Shown: positions 1 through 9,191 of the stretch, in pieces
Layout: each line of letters starts with the position of its first letter
Numbering within the stretch: position 1 is the stretch's first letter
Source: Centrapalus pauciflorus
Taxonomy: Eukaryota > Streptophyta > Magnoliopsida > Asterales > Asteraceae
Assembly (NCBI GenBank): GCA_020465985.1
Contig: JAANYP010000174.1
Coordinates: forward strand, 1 to 64,000
Length of the DNA: 64,000 nt
Reading direction: 5' to 3'
Notes under the pieces: generated by a model
Seen by the model: only the letters and a program-made list of their open reading frames with translations
Database searches by the model: none
Told to the model about the DNA's origin: nothing
Translations under genes and position numbers: made by a program

Positions 1-1
1 A

Positions 2-496
2 ACACCTGTTAAGCCCTCACCCAGTGTGGCAAGCAGCAGTAGTTCTCAACCTACCGAGAAAACTGTGCAGGCCGCACCCAAACAAGTTGTCAAAAACACA
101 CCGGTTAAGGTTGGACCAAAGGAACTGATTAGGACAAATTCACCGAATCGTGTCGTTAATCAATCTAGGTCAGCACCACAACAAGTCTATAGGAGCACCA
201 CACCTAGCAGGTCACATACTCCAGTTAGGTCTCATACTCCAGTTAGACAATATGCACCGGTAAGAGCTCAAGGATCACAGTCAGAAATGGCATATAATAG
301 AAATTATTCCAGAGCTCCACAACAAATGCCTACACCACGGCAAAGAGTGAACTTCAATCACTCGGCACCACAACAGAATTCAGTTCAAAGGCCCAGGTCA
401 CCTGAAAGGCGAGATGGGTACTTGAAAGAGTTCACGTATGTGGACGAGAATGGTATTACCAAGTCAGTCATGGCTTGGGTTCCCCGTGATAACTAA
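2..496 (+). CDS. gag: gag C-terminal part, copia C1a
   Basis: The frame is open from base 2, so the protein continues beyond the window; the first ATG at 26 is not the true start. Comparison with the C1c gag (59920-61911) shows this is the part after the second zinc knuckle. It is rich in Ser, Arg, Pro and Gln with tandem HTPVR-type repeats (about residues 63-75 counted from base 26), then Ala-Pro-Gln-Gln repeats, and ends in the conserved block KSVMAWVPRDN. The basic, low-complexity tail probably binds RNA in the particle. It ends at TAA 494-496, in frame with pol. The conserved ending makes the identity secure. Confidence 0.85.
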   Translation, partial: TPVKPSPSVASSSSSQPTEKTVQAAPKQVVKNTPVKVGPKELIRTNSPNRVVNQSRSAPQQVYRSTTPSRSHTPVRSHTPVRQYAPVRAQGSQSEMAYNRNYSRAPQQMPTPRQRVNFNHSAPQQNSVQRPRSPERRDGYLKEFTYVDENGITKSVMAWVPRDN

Positions 497-517
497 CCTC
501 TTTTCTTTCATGTGCAG
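486..517 (+). promoter_or_regulatory. gag-pol boundary: in-frame TAA inside a splice-acceptor-like sequence
   Basis: Codons read CGT GAT AAC TAA, then five pyrimidine-rich codons, then CAT GTG CAG GAG into pol. The same bases form a plant branch-site consensus (CTAAC at 493-497), a pyrimidine run and a CAG/G acceptor (AG at 516-517). C1b (48343-48370) and C1c (59899-59930) keep both the stop and the acceptor. Either stop read-through or splicing to this acceptor could make Pol. No donor can be tested because no 5' leader lies in the window. Confidence 0.55.
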
Positions 518-1072
518 GAGATAACTACCGGTCCAAACAACAAATGGTTCGTCGACAGTGGTTGCTCCAGGCACATGACGGGGGAAAGAAGTCTACTCAC
601 AGACTTCAAGGGAGGAAATAGGGGATTCGTATCATTCGCGGGTAACAAAGGTGGAAATATCACGGGTACCGGAGTGGTCACTAATGGGACAATCACGTTG
701 GACCAAGTTTATCACGTTGATAAACTGGTTCATAATCTCATTAGTGTCTCTCAAATCTGTGATAAGAAGAACTCGGTGTTATTTACTGACACTGAGGCGT
801 TAGTGCTAAAGCCTGGATTCAAAATTCCTGAAGAATGGGTGTTGATGCGGGCGCCAAGGAAGAACGACTTGTACATGTTGGATATGAACAAGCCAGAGAC
901 TTCGATGGGGCCAATCTGTCTACTATCCAAAGCTTCGGAGACGGAATCCGTACTATGGCACAGACGCATGGCTCACCTGCACCTGAGAAAGATGAATTAC
1001 ATAACGAAGCATGGACTGGTGCAGGGTGTGCCCATGAAAAGTTTTCAGTTCGAGGATAAGTGTCTACCTTAG
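512..1072 (+). CDS. pol: pol, protease and integrase zinc-finger part, copia C1a
   Basis: Aspartic protease with the copia signature WFVDSGCSRHMTG at about residues 12-24 (catalytic D-S-G), followed by the GAG-pre-integrase region with LWHRRMAHLHLRK and a Cys pair that should close the HHCC zinc finger. The second Cys of that pair is lost: C1c reads CLPCKKGKQ, whereas here the codon is TAG (1070-1072), followed by ATG. Pol is therefore cut exactly at the zinc finger. The frame is the same as gag upstream and as the rest of pol downstream, so only a nonsense change separates them. Confidence 0.9.
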   Translation: MQEITTGPNNKWFVDSGCSRHMTGERSLLTDFKGGNRGFVSFAGNKGGNITGTGVVTNGTITLDQVYHVDKLVHNLISVSQICDKKNSVLFTDTEALVLKPGFKIPEEWVLMRAPRKNDLYMLDMNKPETSMGPICLLSKASETESVLWHRRMAHLHLRKMNYITKHGLVQGVPMKSFQFEDKCLP

Positions 1073-3886
1073 ATGAAGGGCAAACAGCACAAGAAGACAC
1101 ATAAGTCCAAGAAGCAGAATTCCATAGCCTCAACATTCGATCTGTTGCACATGGACCTTTTCGGCCCAATCAACAAAAGGAGTATTGGAGGTAGTTGGTA
1201 CTGCTTAGTTATCACTGACGATTACTCACGTTTTTCTTGGGTTTTCTTTTTAGGTACGAAGGACGAGACAGCTGCAAGGCTCATCGGGTTCTTGGACCAA
1301 GTGGAGAACTCATACGGAACTAGGGTTAAATATATGCATAGTGATAATGAAACTGAATTCAAAAACACTGTAATTGGTGTATATTGCCTATCAAAGGGCA
1401 TAGTGCATCAATTCAGTGCACCATATGAACCTCAACAGAATGGGGTGGCCGAACGTAAAAATAGAACTTTGCTTGAGGCTGCAAGGACTATGCTTTCGGA
1501 TTCAATGCTTCCTACCATGTTTTGGGGGGAGGCAGTGAATACCGCGTGCCACATTTTAAACCGAGTCCTTACAGTCAAATCATTGAACAAAACATGCTAT
1601 GAAATTTTGAATAAACGGCCACCTAACTTAACTGGATTCGAAACGTTTGGAGTACCATGCACACTTTTAAGAACAAAACATCAACCGAAGTTTGGTGAAA
1701 AGGCTGACGAAGGATACTTCCTAGGTTATGTGCCAAACTCACCAAACAAACGGGTGTTTAACAAAACAACTGGTACTGTGGAGATTGTGTATAAAATTGA
1801 AGTCACAAGTTATACACATGAACCCCAAACTGGTCCGGAATGGATATTTGACTATGATAAGTTATTTGAGTCATTTAACATTCCTCTGGATGATAATGCA
1901 GGTACACTCGAGAAGGACATGGCGACGTTGCATCTGAACGACGATGGCCAAATCTTTCCAAGGACCACGTTCGAATCTACATCCGAGCCTACTGCGACTG
2001 TAGATGGATCTCCAGAAGTTGCTGATCAAGAGACACCTAACTCTGAAAATCAGACTCAAGCTTCAAGTTCTAACTCTGAGGAAAACGTCCGTGAGGAGGA
2101 AAATGTAGAAGCTGAGCCTGTTCCCCCTTTAGGTGAAATAGGATCCAACTTAGGAGATAATCTAAGGGTTGATGAAATAGAGACCTCTAAGATTAACAAG
2201 AACCATCCAATAGAAAGCATCATAGGAAATCCTAACGAGGGTGTGAAGACTCGGAGTAGTGTAAATAACAACACCGTGTTGTTGTCAATGATAAACGACT
2301 CCGAGGCATATCACACATGTCTTTATTCATGTTTCATATCGCAAGTAGAGCCTAAGAATGTGCAAATGGCACTTAAGGATAACTCCTGGGTTGAAGCGAT
2401 GCAGGAAGAACTTTCACAGTTTAGGAAACTAGAAGTGTGGGAGTTAGTTTCGTTACCTCGAGGGGAGATTGCAATAGGAACCAAATGGGTTTTTAAGTGC
2501 AAAAGAGACGATCGGGGTATAGTCACGCGCAACAAGGCGAGATTAGTTGTAAAGGGTTTCAACCAAGAGGAGGGAATCGATTACAACGAAGTTTTTGCAC
2601 CAGTAGCTAGGCTGGAAGCCATTAGGTTGTTTCTAGCGTTTGCCTCCTTCAAAGGCTTTAAGGTATATCAACTAGACGTTAAGAGTGCTTTCCTGTATGG
2701 GAAAGTGAAGGAGTTGGTGTATGTAGAACAACCGCCCGGATTTACACATCCTAAATATCCTGATAGAGTATATCGCTTAGATAAGGCTCTTTATGGATTA
2801 CATCAGGCACCTAGGGCGTGGTATGAGACTTTATCCAACCATCTTTTAGAAAACGGTTTTGAAAGGGGTAGGATAGATAGTACTCCATTTGTGAAGAGGA
2901 AAGGAGAACACTTTATCTTGGTACAAGTGTACGTCGATGATATCATTTTTGGATCATCAGACGAACAAATGTGCAAAGATTTTGAGAAGGTGATGAAGTC
3001 TAAGTTCGAGATGAGTGCTATGGGGGAGTTGAATTTCTTTTTAGGGTCACAAGTTGACCAAAAGAAGGAAGGGATGTTTATCCATCAAACTAAGTATGTC
3101 TATGACATATTAGAACGGTTTGGGATGGAGGGAACTAAGTTGACTGCCCACTTCAGCACGCCGATTCAAGTGAATCACAATCTCGGGCCGGGTACTGAAA
3201 GTGATACCGATGTGGATCCGACTTTATATCGGGCCATGATTGGGTCACTTATGTATTTAACTGCTTCAAGACCTGACATAATGTTTGCTGTGTGTATTTG
3301 TGCTAGGTTTCAAGCAAATCCGAAGGAGATGCATATGAAAGCTGTGAAGCGGATTCTACGATACCTCAAGTCGAAACCGAAGCTGGGACTTTGGTATCAC
3401 GCGGAGGGAGATCTAGAGTTGGAAGCATTCACGGATTCTGACTACGGAGGATGCAGCTTGACGCACAAATCTACAACTGGAGGTTGTCAGTTCCTAGGAG
3501 GGAGATTGGTATCCTGGCAATGCAAGAAACAAACATCGGTAGCCATTTCAACGTGCGAGGCCGAGTATGTTGCTGCTGGTAGTTGCTGCTCACAGGTTCT
3601 GTGGATACAACAACAATTGCGGGATTACGGTTTGGCTTACACTCAAACTCCTATTAGGATAGACAATCAATCTACAATTGCTATAACTAATAATCCAGTT
3701 AAACACAGTAAAACAAAGCACATAGACATAAGGCATCATTTTATTCGTGATTGTGCTGAAAAGAACTTAATCAAACTGGTAAAAGTGGCAACAGAAGATA
3801 ATAATGCAGATCTATTTACCAAAGCGTTTGATAAGTCACGGTTTGAGTATTTAATTCAACTGAATGGAATGCGCAACCCAGAGTAA
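1073..3886 (+). CDS. pol: pol, integrase core - reverse transcriptase - RNase H, copia C1a
   Basis: 937 codons. The integrase catalytic triad is visible as D28 (LLHMDLFGP), D91 (MHSDNETEF) and E127 (NGVAERKN), with D-35-E spacing; C1c has the more usual RSDNGTEF. A variable acidic linker follows, then RT_2-type reverse transcriptase starting near [11 protein letters not shown], with the active site YVDDIIFG near residue 620. RNase H has [10 protein letters not shown] near residue 786 and ends in the conserved IRHHFIRD / [10 protein letters not shown] block. It makes cDNA from the element RNA and integrates it. The ATG at 1073 is not a natural start; it follows the mutant stop. Otherwise this is a full-length open frame, unlike C1b and C1c. 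Confidence 0.95.
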   Translation: MKGKQHKKTHKSKKQNSIASTFDLLHMDLFGPINKRSIGGSWYCLVITDDYSRFSWVFFLGTKDETAARLIGFLDQVENSYGTRVKYMHSDNETEFKNTVIGVYCLSKGIVHQFSAPYEPQQNGVAERKNRTLLEAARTMLSDSMLPTMFWGEAVNTACHILNRVLTVKSLNKTCYEILNKRPPNLTGFETFGVPCTLLRTKHQPKFGEKADEGYFLGYVPNSPNKRVFNKTTGTVEIVYKIEVTSYTHEPQTGPEWIFDYDKLFESFNIPLDDNAGTLEKDMATLHLNDDGQIFPRTTFESTSEPTATVDGSPEVADQETPNSENQTQASSSNSEENVREEENVEAEPVPPLGEIGSNLGDNLRVDEIETSKINKNHPIESIIGNPNEGVKTRSSVNNNTVLLSMINDSEAYHTCLYSCFISQVEPKNVQMALKDNSWVEAMQEELSQFRKLEVWELVSLPRGEIAIGTKWVFKCKRDDRGIVTRNKARLVVKGFNQEEGIDYNEVFAPVARLEAIRLFLAFASFKGFKVYQLDVKSAFLYGKVKELVYVEQPPGFTHPKYPDRVYRLDKALYGLHQAPRAWYETLSNHLLENGFERGRIDSTPFVKRKGEHFILVQVYVDDIIFGSSDEQMCKDFEKVMKSKFEMSAMGELNFFLGSQVDQKKEGMFIHQTKYVYDILERFGMEGTKLTAHFSTPIQVNHNLGPGTESDTDVDPTLYRAMIGSLMYLTASRPDIMFAVCICARFQANPKEMHMKAVKRILRYLKSKPKLGLWYHAEGDLELEAFTDSDYGGCSLTHKSTTGGCQFLGGRLVSWQCKKQTSVAISTCEAEYVAAGSCCSQVLWIQQQLRDYGLAYTQTPIRIDNQSTIAITNNPVKHSKTKHIDIRHHFIRDCAEKNLIKLVKVATEDNNADLFTKAFDKSRFEYLIQLNGMRNPE

Positions 3887-5363
3887 TTTGATCTTAGTAG
3901 TAGTAAGTTTATTTTATTTTAATGTAGAGTAGTACTTTTTCTTTCTTTTCAGTAATCTGCTAATTTAAGAAAGTTTCTATTTTTAGTAAGTTTCTATCTT
4001 TAGTAGGTTAGTAGGTTAGCTTATTTTACTGCTTTTCTTATGAAAAAAATAAAAAAAAAAGAGAGAAAATTACAAAAATACAAAAAAAAGAGAATATCAG
4101 AAAAAAGAGTTAGGTCTTAGATACATAGGTTCAAAGTGACAAAAATTAGCACTGTCGTTACAGAATCTAAGTATTTAGGCTTTCACACATAATGCAACTA
4201 AATCCTAAGTGTTATACTTTACTTAGTTTGATGTGTTGGTAGGCATAATACATATAGGGAATCTCAAGGCTAATAAAATATTCTAGAAATAGTCAAGCGT
4301 GTCACTAACTTAGATATATGACCAATCGGTCTTAATTTTTATGTACAAGACATACAAACATTGAGTCTAAATGAGGTATGCAAACTTTCTGGGGATGTAT
4401 GGCAACATCAAATACATCTGAAAATGGAAAGAATAGAAATATCATGTAAAACTGAGAGTTGAAAACATGCAACTCTGTTGTACGTAAGTACAAACCTGTT
4501 GTCTCTGTTTAGATTCGGGTTAGCAGACATGTCGCTTTGTTGTACGTCAGTACAGACCTGTCACCGCTATCTGCTAACTTTAAATATAAACCTTAAGTCG
4601 AACTAAGACACTTTGTTGTATGAGAATACAGACCTGTGTCCGATGTTTGTCTTTTAAAGAAAGTTTGCAAATACCAACAAGTTAGAATTTTTGTCTGTGT
4701 GCCTTGATCATAAAAGTATGTCTATGTCTGAGTCACGTAAGATAATTTCCTGATAAATAAAAGGGCCAAGGGATATTCCGAAATGTAGAATGTTTAACAG
4801 GGTAAAATACCAACAATTGGCTAAATAGGTATGTCACAACAAACAATCAAAGGAATCAAAAATTCCTAAGTGTGAAAGTTTAAGTACTGAAAGTTAGTAT
4901 CAGACATCGCTATCTGATTGAACCTTTCTTAGACTATACTCATCAAAAATATGTTGTTAAATATTTAGCTTAGATTGTAAATTTTTCTTAAGTCTAGATT
5001 AAATTTTTTGGTCAAAATTTTATTTTACTTTATTTTATTTTATTTTTACCTTAGTTTATTTTATTTCATTTTAGTTTAGTTTAATTTTTACTTAGGTAAA
5101 AGGTCAAAAGTTACTGAGGGTGCATTCAAAGTTGGATAAAATAAACAATGCGTGAACTATCTTGAGCTTAGGGTAAAAGAATTGGCATAGTTTATCTGTT
5201 TACACGATACCGTAGAAAAAAAGTTGGAAAAGTTGAATTTATTTCAAAATTTTCGAAAATTTTTCTAAGTATTGGTGGTTTCGAATCTAAGACAGACTCG
5301 AAGCGGTAAGACTTCGAATCTGTCAGTAGATTCGAGTCTATGTTTAGAATCGAGGGTTGGTGG
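3887..5363 (+). other. non-coding spacer between pol and aORF promoter, C1a
   Basis: About 1.5 kb without a convincing ORF. It holds A-rich runs (4044-4110), a pentanucleotide TTTTA-type run (about 5020-5060), and the triple hairpin listed separately. The whole stretch has clear counterparts in C1b (43713-45110) and C1c (55100-56530), so it is a family feature rather than later debris. Confidence 0.7.
4453..4660 (+). ncRNA. three tandem conserved hairpins, C1a
   Basis: Hairpins at 4453-4521, 4519-4578 and 4605-4642. Each has an inner stem of type TGTAC / GTACA around a 4-nt loop, a 5+5 internal loop (TTTGT or TCTGT opposite GACCT or AACCT), a second stem (CAAC/GTTG in the first, GACAC/GTGTC in the third), and an outer stem, for example GTTAGCAGA / TCTGCTAAC in the second. 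Counterparts occur in C1b (44355-44540) and C1c (55829-56015). Function unknown; a cis-acting RNA element of the full-length transcript is my inference. Confidence 0.6.
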
Positions 5364-5975
5364 TATAAATAGGTCAACAGTGAAGTCATTTAAGACCTTA
5401 CTGTTTTCGAATCTATACACTCGAGTCTACTGCGGCGATCTCGATTCTATTCTCGAATCTATCGTATTTCTCCAAAACGACATTTTGTCGAGTCTCTTAC
5501 TTGGTGTTTCGATTCTACAGATACATCTAGGTATAATCAACCGGATTGTACAAGATTTGTGTAGTTTTATGCACAATTTTAGACCAAATCGTCAAATTTT
5601 GAAGTTTTATAGGTCGAAATAGGGTTTTTGCTAAATTACCAAGTTTGGACCTATAAAAGATCAAATTAAAGGCATAAATCAATGATTAGAACCTAGTTGA
5701 ACTAATGTATGTGATTTACCAAGTTCAAAATGGTTAAAATCTTGGGTTTTTGTTGAAAACAAAACCGACGGGACTTCGAGTCTGTTCTAGGACCTTCGAA
5801 TCTGTTCATGGGTTTCTCGAATCTATCATTAGATTCGAGATGACCATGATATTCGAATCTGTCCATTAGACTCGAATAGGGACTCTTCGAATCTGTCCAT
5901 TAGACTCGAATAGGGACTCTTCGAATCTGTCCATTACATTCAAATATGGACACCTCGAATCTGTTACTTTCGAAT
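5275..5975 (+). repeat. cluster of TTCGAA / ACTCGA-type motifs
   Basis: Variants of TTCGAATCTG, GATTCGAG and ACTCGAA recur every 20-50 bp, including three near-identical 30-bp units around 5850-5945. The cluster surrounds the TATA box at 5364 and continues into the candidate intron. The C1 LTR (9425-9620) carries the same motifs around its own promoter region. Confidence 0.65.
5364..5372 (+). promoter_or_regulatory. candidate internal TATA box for aORF, C1a
   Basis: TATAAATAG followed by GTCAACAG. C1c has the same box and the same following bases (55089-55097 on -). It lies about 770 bp upstream of the aORF ATG and 1.48 kb after the pol stop. A start site would be expected near 5395. This is inference from sequence and two-copy conservation only. 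Confidence 0.5.
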
Positions 5976-6133
5976 CTGTACTTTATTTATTTTGTTTAAT
6001 TTAAATTTTATTAAACTTGTGGAAATTTAATTGTGTTAGATTTTGTATTTCAAAAGGTACAAAATAAAACAAATTTGAATTTAAACAAGTTTATTGATTT
6101 TTAATGAGTCTAACAGTTTTATTTATTCTGCAG
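5531..6133 (+). other. candidate 5'-UTR intron of aORF, C1a
   Basis: Donor AG/GTATAATCAA at 5531 and acceptor TTTATTCTGCAG ending 6133, giving 603 nt of AT-rich sequence. C1c has the same donor (54930 on -) and the same acceptor (54417-54416), giving about 515 nt. In both copies the acceptor AG is followed by AT and then the aORF start codon. Length and composition suit a plant intron. Confidence 0.5.
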
Positions 6134-6135
6134 AT

Positions 6136-7158
6136 ATGGCAGTTCACGCTTTTGTCCCGAAGCATAATATGGTCCTTAATCCAGATAATAATATCCCTGA
6201 GGCACAGGGTTTTCGCGAAGTTTTGGACTTCCTAGCTGAATCTAGGATTAGCTATGCTTTGTTTCATAACATTCCAATTGTAATTTCGTATGTACGCCAG
6301 TTCTACGACCATTTACAAGTTGATTGCACTGTCACCCTGACAGTTCTAAGAACGCGAATCGCTGGACAGCCGTTAGTCTTCTCTGCAGACATGTTGCGTC
6401 AGGTTCTGCAGTTGGGATCTCAGGAACAAGAAGATGGGCCTATTGACTTCCCGTTAAGTATTAGGCAGACTGCTTTTCTGAGAATGGGCTACAGTTTAGA
6501 TGTGACAAAGTCATCATACATGAAGAGTGGCCTGATTGGGCAATGGAGATTCTTGGTGCACGTATTCATGGTCTGTTTTGCGCCGAAGAAAGCTGGATTT
6601 GATTACATAGTGTCAAAGATCCAATCTGGGGTTATTGCATTGGTATATAATCGGAAGTTCAGCTTTCCACAGATGTTCTTCTCGGAGTTCGTTCATCAAA
6701 TTACGGCTCCAGAAAGGGAACGATTCTTGTTGTACCCAAGGTTCATTATGATGCTAATAAGGCATTTCTTGCCAGACTTGCCGCCGTCAAATGATTCTCT
6801 GAGTGTTAACATTATGGACAAACGGATTTTCGCTGATTGTTCCTCACACCGAGGAAGATTGGCTGTTCCTGTTGCTCGTCCATTGTTCGGAGCCATTGTG
6901 GATAGGGATTTTCAAGCCCCGGAAGATGCCAACTGGGCAGGGGTCGTTGAGTTACCACAACAACAACAACAGCAACAACGTCAACAACAACAACAGCCAC
7001 GAGTTCAACGACGTCATCAGAGACCAGCAGTGAGTCAAATCCAGGCATCAAGGCCTTCTACAAGCGAGCAGCCCCAAGCACAGGAAGCAGGGCCTTCAAG
7101 TGCAGTTCCTGATTCTGAACAAATTGCGCAAACACTAGAAGAGATATGGGCATCATGA
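6136..7158 (+). CDS. aORF N-terminal half, C1a (stop at 7156)
   Basis: I start it at ATG 6136 (MAVHAFVPKHNMV), because C1c starts alike (MADRAFIQKHNMV) and the ATG follows a conserved splice acceptor; the in-frame ATG at 6094 lies upstream of that acceptor. Residues 1 to about 270 form a globular domain with conserved blocks such as SRISYALSHNI, IVIPYVREFWDH, VLRTRIAGHPLVFSADVLRR and ITAPERERF. It resembles the plant-transposon protein domain often predicted in composite genomes; function unknown. A Gln-rich linker follows. TGA 7156-7158 interrupts the frame, which then continues unchanged to 9144, so the ancestral product is about 1000 residues. I see no signal peptide or membrane segment, so it is not an obvious envelope. 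Confidence 0.8.
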   Translation: MAVHAFVPKHNMVLNPDNNIPEAQGFREVLDFLAESRISYALFHNIPIVISYVRQFYDHLQVDCTVTLTVLRTRIAGQPLVFSADMLRQVLQLGSQEQEDGPIDFPLSIRQTAFLRMGYSLDVTKSSYMKSGLIGQWRFLVHVFMVCFAPKKAGFDYIVSKIQSGVIALVYNRKFSFPQMFFSEFVHQITAPERERFLLYPRFIMMLIRHFLPDLPPSNDSLSVNIMDKRIFADCSSHRGRLAVPVARPLFGAIVDRDFQAPEDANWAGVVELPQQQQQQQRQQQQQPRVQRRHQRPAVSQIQASRPSTSEQPQAQEAGPSSAVPDSEQIAQTLEEIWAS

Positions 7159-7176
7159 CCCCATGCCAACGAGGAG

Positions 7177-9144
7177 GTGGCCGCAGCATTAGTGGGGGAG
7201 CTGCTCAGTCCACCAGAAGGAGCAGAAGATGTTCTTAGAGATGTTGATGAGTATGAGCCAGAAAGGGCTGATAAAGGCTTGACATCATCAGAATCAGAAT
7301 CAGATGATATGGATGGGCAGGAGGCTGAAGCTCCTGAATCAGTGGCTGCGGATCCCAATATTCACATCGGAACCTATGGAGCTAGGTTAGTAGTGAATGA
7401 AGCAGCAGGATCGAGGAGGAGAGAAGAAAGGGAATCTGAAGATTCGGATTTTGAAGAAGAGGAGGTTGCTCAACTAGTGACGAGGCAACGGGCCAAACGT
7501 CATCGGTTCATGCAAGGGTCTTCTTCGGCATCCACTAGTCAGTCAGAAGTTCCCCAATCCCAACCTCAAGCCACCGCTCCACCATCACCGCCACCTCAGC
7601 AGCATGAACCATACATTCCATCACCTTTCATCCCATCTCCCATTCAGTCCATTCCTTCTACGTCAGCTGCATATACCGAAAATCAACGATTCATGCAACT
7701 CAAGAGTCGTGTTGACTTTCAGCACGTTCAAATCATAACTCTTACCAAAGCTGTAGGTGAACTCCAGGAGCATAACTCAAATCTGGATAAGGAGAATGTA
7801 GAGTTGCGGAAGATTGTGGAAAGTGTCAGAGACGAAAACACGGAGCTAAAATCTTTCGTAGCTGATCAATCTTCAGAAATCCGAGCAATGAGGTCCCTCC
7901 TAGAGCAACTTATGAAAAATCTACAAACTCAGGGGGAGACGAGTTGTAAGGATCAGGAGGTACAGAGAAGAGATGATGATAATGAAGGCGATGATCCCGG
8001 TGCGAATAAAGAGATTGAGTCTGTAGATTTTCCTGCAGCTCAAGTTACACAAATTCAGGGGGAGCCAAGTACAGAAGGAGAAGTAGGAGGATCTGGAAAG
8101 GAAGCAGGTTCCTCGAGGGTTCTGGACAGTGACATGATTGATGCACTGAAGGACATAGAGGAAGAGCTTATGGATTTTGACGATGAAGAAGAAGAGTTAG
8201 AAGAAGGAGAATTTATTCCAGAGGAGGTTGTGGACTGGAAATCAGACGATGAAGTGTTGGATGATGAAGACGATCAAGTCAATGAGGTTATTATCAATTC
8301 ACAACCTGTCACGGAGCTATATGAAGGACAAAATCATAATGTGATTGACATTGACTATATCAAGATAGCCTCAGTCGAGGACAAAGAACTTGAAGAGGCC
8401 GAGAAGGAGCCATCTAGAACGGACTTGATAAATCTTTGGTTCAAGAAAGAGGAAAAGAAAGAGCGTTTGAAGATGAAGAAGAAAATGAGAGTTCCAGGTG
8501 CTGGAAGCTTCTCAGGAGGCATTATAAGCTGGTTCTTTGACAAAGAACTGCAGCTATTTATCTTGAAAAGAAGAGATGGACTACAATACTTGAGGCGAAC
8601 ACTAAAAGCATTTAACTCATTGCCCAAGATTGAAGTAAAGGAGCTTGCATGGAAAGAGTTAATTAATATAGGTGAAGACCAGTACGCTGAAGTCGTGGCA
8701 AGAATTATAAGGAAAGAAGGAAGATCAGGAAAGTTCGAGCGACTCAAGCCAAGGACCGGAAAGAGGGTCGAGGATCAGTCGAGAATAGATCCTCATACAG
8801 GTAGGACATGGGCCAGGATGGTATACAAACCTGTGAGGTGTCTAAAGAAAGTACCAATGAAATCGATGCCACAGAACGTTTTGAGCAACATGAAATGGTG
8901 GTACCTCGAGATTGACACTGCTGAAGCCATCATGGAGGATCAAGACAAGCAGGTCATTTTGAAGGTATATGATCCACTGCATTTGATAAACCTATCAAAG
9001 GACGACCTGAAAAAGCTTCATGATCAGCCTATCTTCTTTACTGAACCATGGAGATCTGAAGCCAGGAAGTTCCAAAAGGTAGTTAAAGTTTGTATAGATG
9101 CTGGATTATACGCAGGTAGCAGTATATATAGCTCTAGTACTTAA
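7177..9144 (+). CDS. aORF C-terminal half, C1a
   Basis: Same frame as the upstream half; the ATG at 7177 is not needed. It contains an acidic Ser/Glu-rich region, a basic patch RQRAKRHRFMQG, a Pro-rich stretch, a coiled coil of about 65 residues (heptads in LDKENVELRKIV and SLLEQLMKNLQ), a long acidic tract (EEEELEEGEFIPEE), a lysine-rich patch, and a C-terminal domain of about 210 residues conserved in C1c (RRDGLQYLRRT, RKEGRSGKFERLKP, RIDPHTGR, VPMKSMPQ, VYDPLHLINLSKDDL, KVCIDAGLYAGSS). I do not recognise this C-terminal domain. The layout, a globular head, coiled coil and conserved tail, suggests an oligomeric structural or adaptor protein. Confidence 0.8.
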   Translation: MAAALVGELLSPPEGAEDVLRDVDEYEPERADKGLTSSESESDDMDGQEAEAPESVAADPNIHIGTYGARLVVNEAAGSRRREERESEDSDFEEEEVAQLVTRQRAKRHRFMQGSSSASTSQSEVPQSQPQATAPPSPPPQQHEPYIPSPFIPSPIQSIPSTSAAYTENQRFMQLKSRVDFQHVQIITLTKAVGELQEHNSNLDKENVELRKIVESVRDENTELKSFVADQSSEIRAMRSLLEQLMKNLQTQGETSCKDQEVQRRDDDNEGDDPGANKEIESVDFPAAQVTQIQGEPSTEGEVGGSGKEAGSSRVLDSDMIDALKDIEEELMDFDDEEEELEEGEFIPEEVVDWKSDDEVLDDEDDQVNEVIINSQPVTELYEGQNHNVIDIDYIKIASVEDKELEEAEKEPSRTDLINLWFKKEEKKERLKMKKKMRVPGAGSFSGGIISWFFDKELQLFILKRRDGLQYLRRTLKAFNSLPKIEVKELAWKELINIGEDQYAEVVARIIRKEGRSGKFERLKPRTGKRVEDQSRIDPHTGRTWARMVYKPVRCLKKVPMKSMPQNVLSNMKWWYLEIDTAEAIMEDQDKQVILKVYDPLHLINLSKDDLKKLHDQPIFFTEPWRSEARKFQKVVKVCIDAGLYAGSSIYSSST

Positions 9145-9180
9145 AATTTGATGTAATGTAAATAATTAGAAGCTATCGTC

Positions 9181-9191
9181 AAGGGGGAGTC
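9181..9191 (+). promoter_or_regulatory. polypurine tract, C1a
   Basis: AAGGGGGAGTC directly before the LTR, the expected primer site for plus-strand DNA synthesis. The matching sequence on - in C1c is next to 51344. Confidence 0.8.

Noticed and set aside
4453..4660. Tandem hairpins as a CRISPR-like array
   Set aside because: Three hairpins with different spacers' lengths, in a plant retrotransposon, with pairing rather than identical repeats and no cas genes.
6812..7051. Val-rich ORF on -
   Set aside because: Antisense of the aORF Gln-rich linker.
6136..9144. aORF as a retroviral envelope
   Set aside because: No signal peptide, fusion peptide, transmembrane helix or Cys/glycosylation pattern seen.
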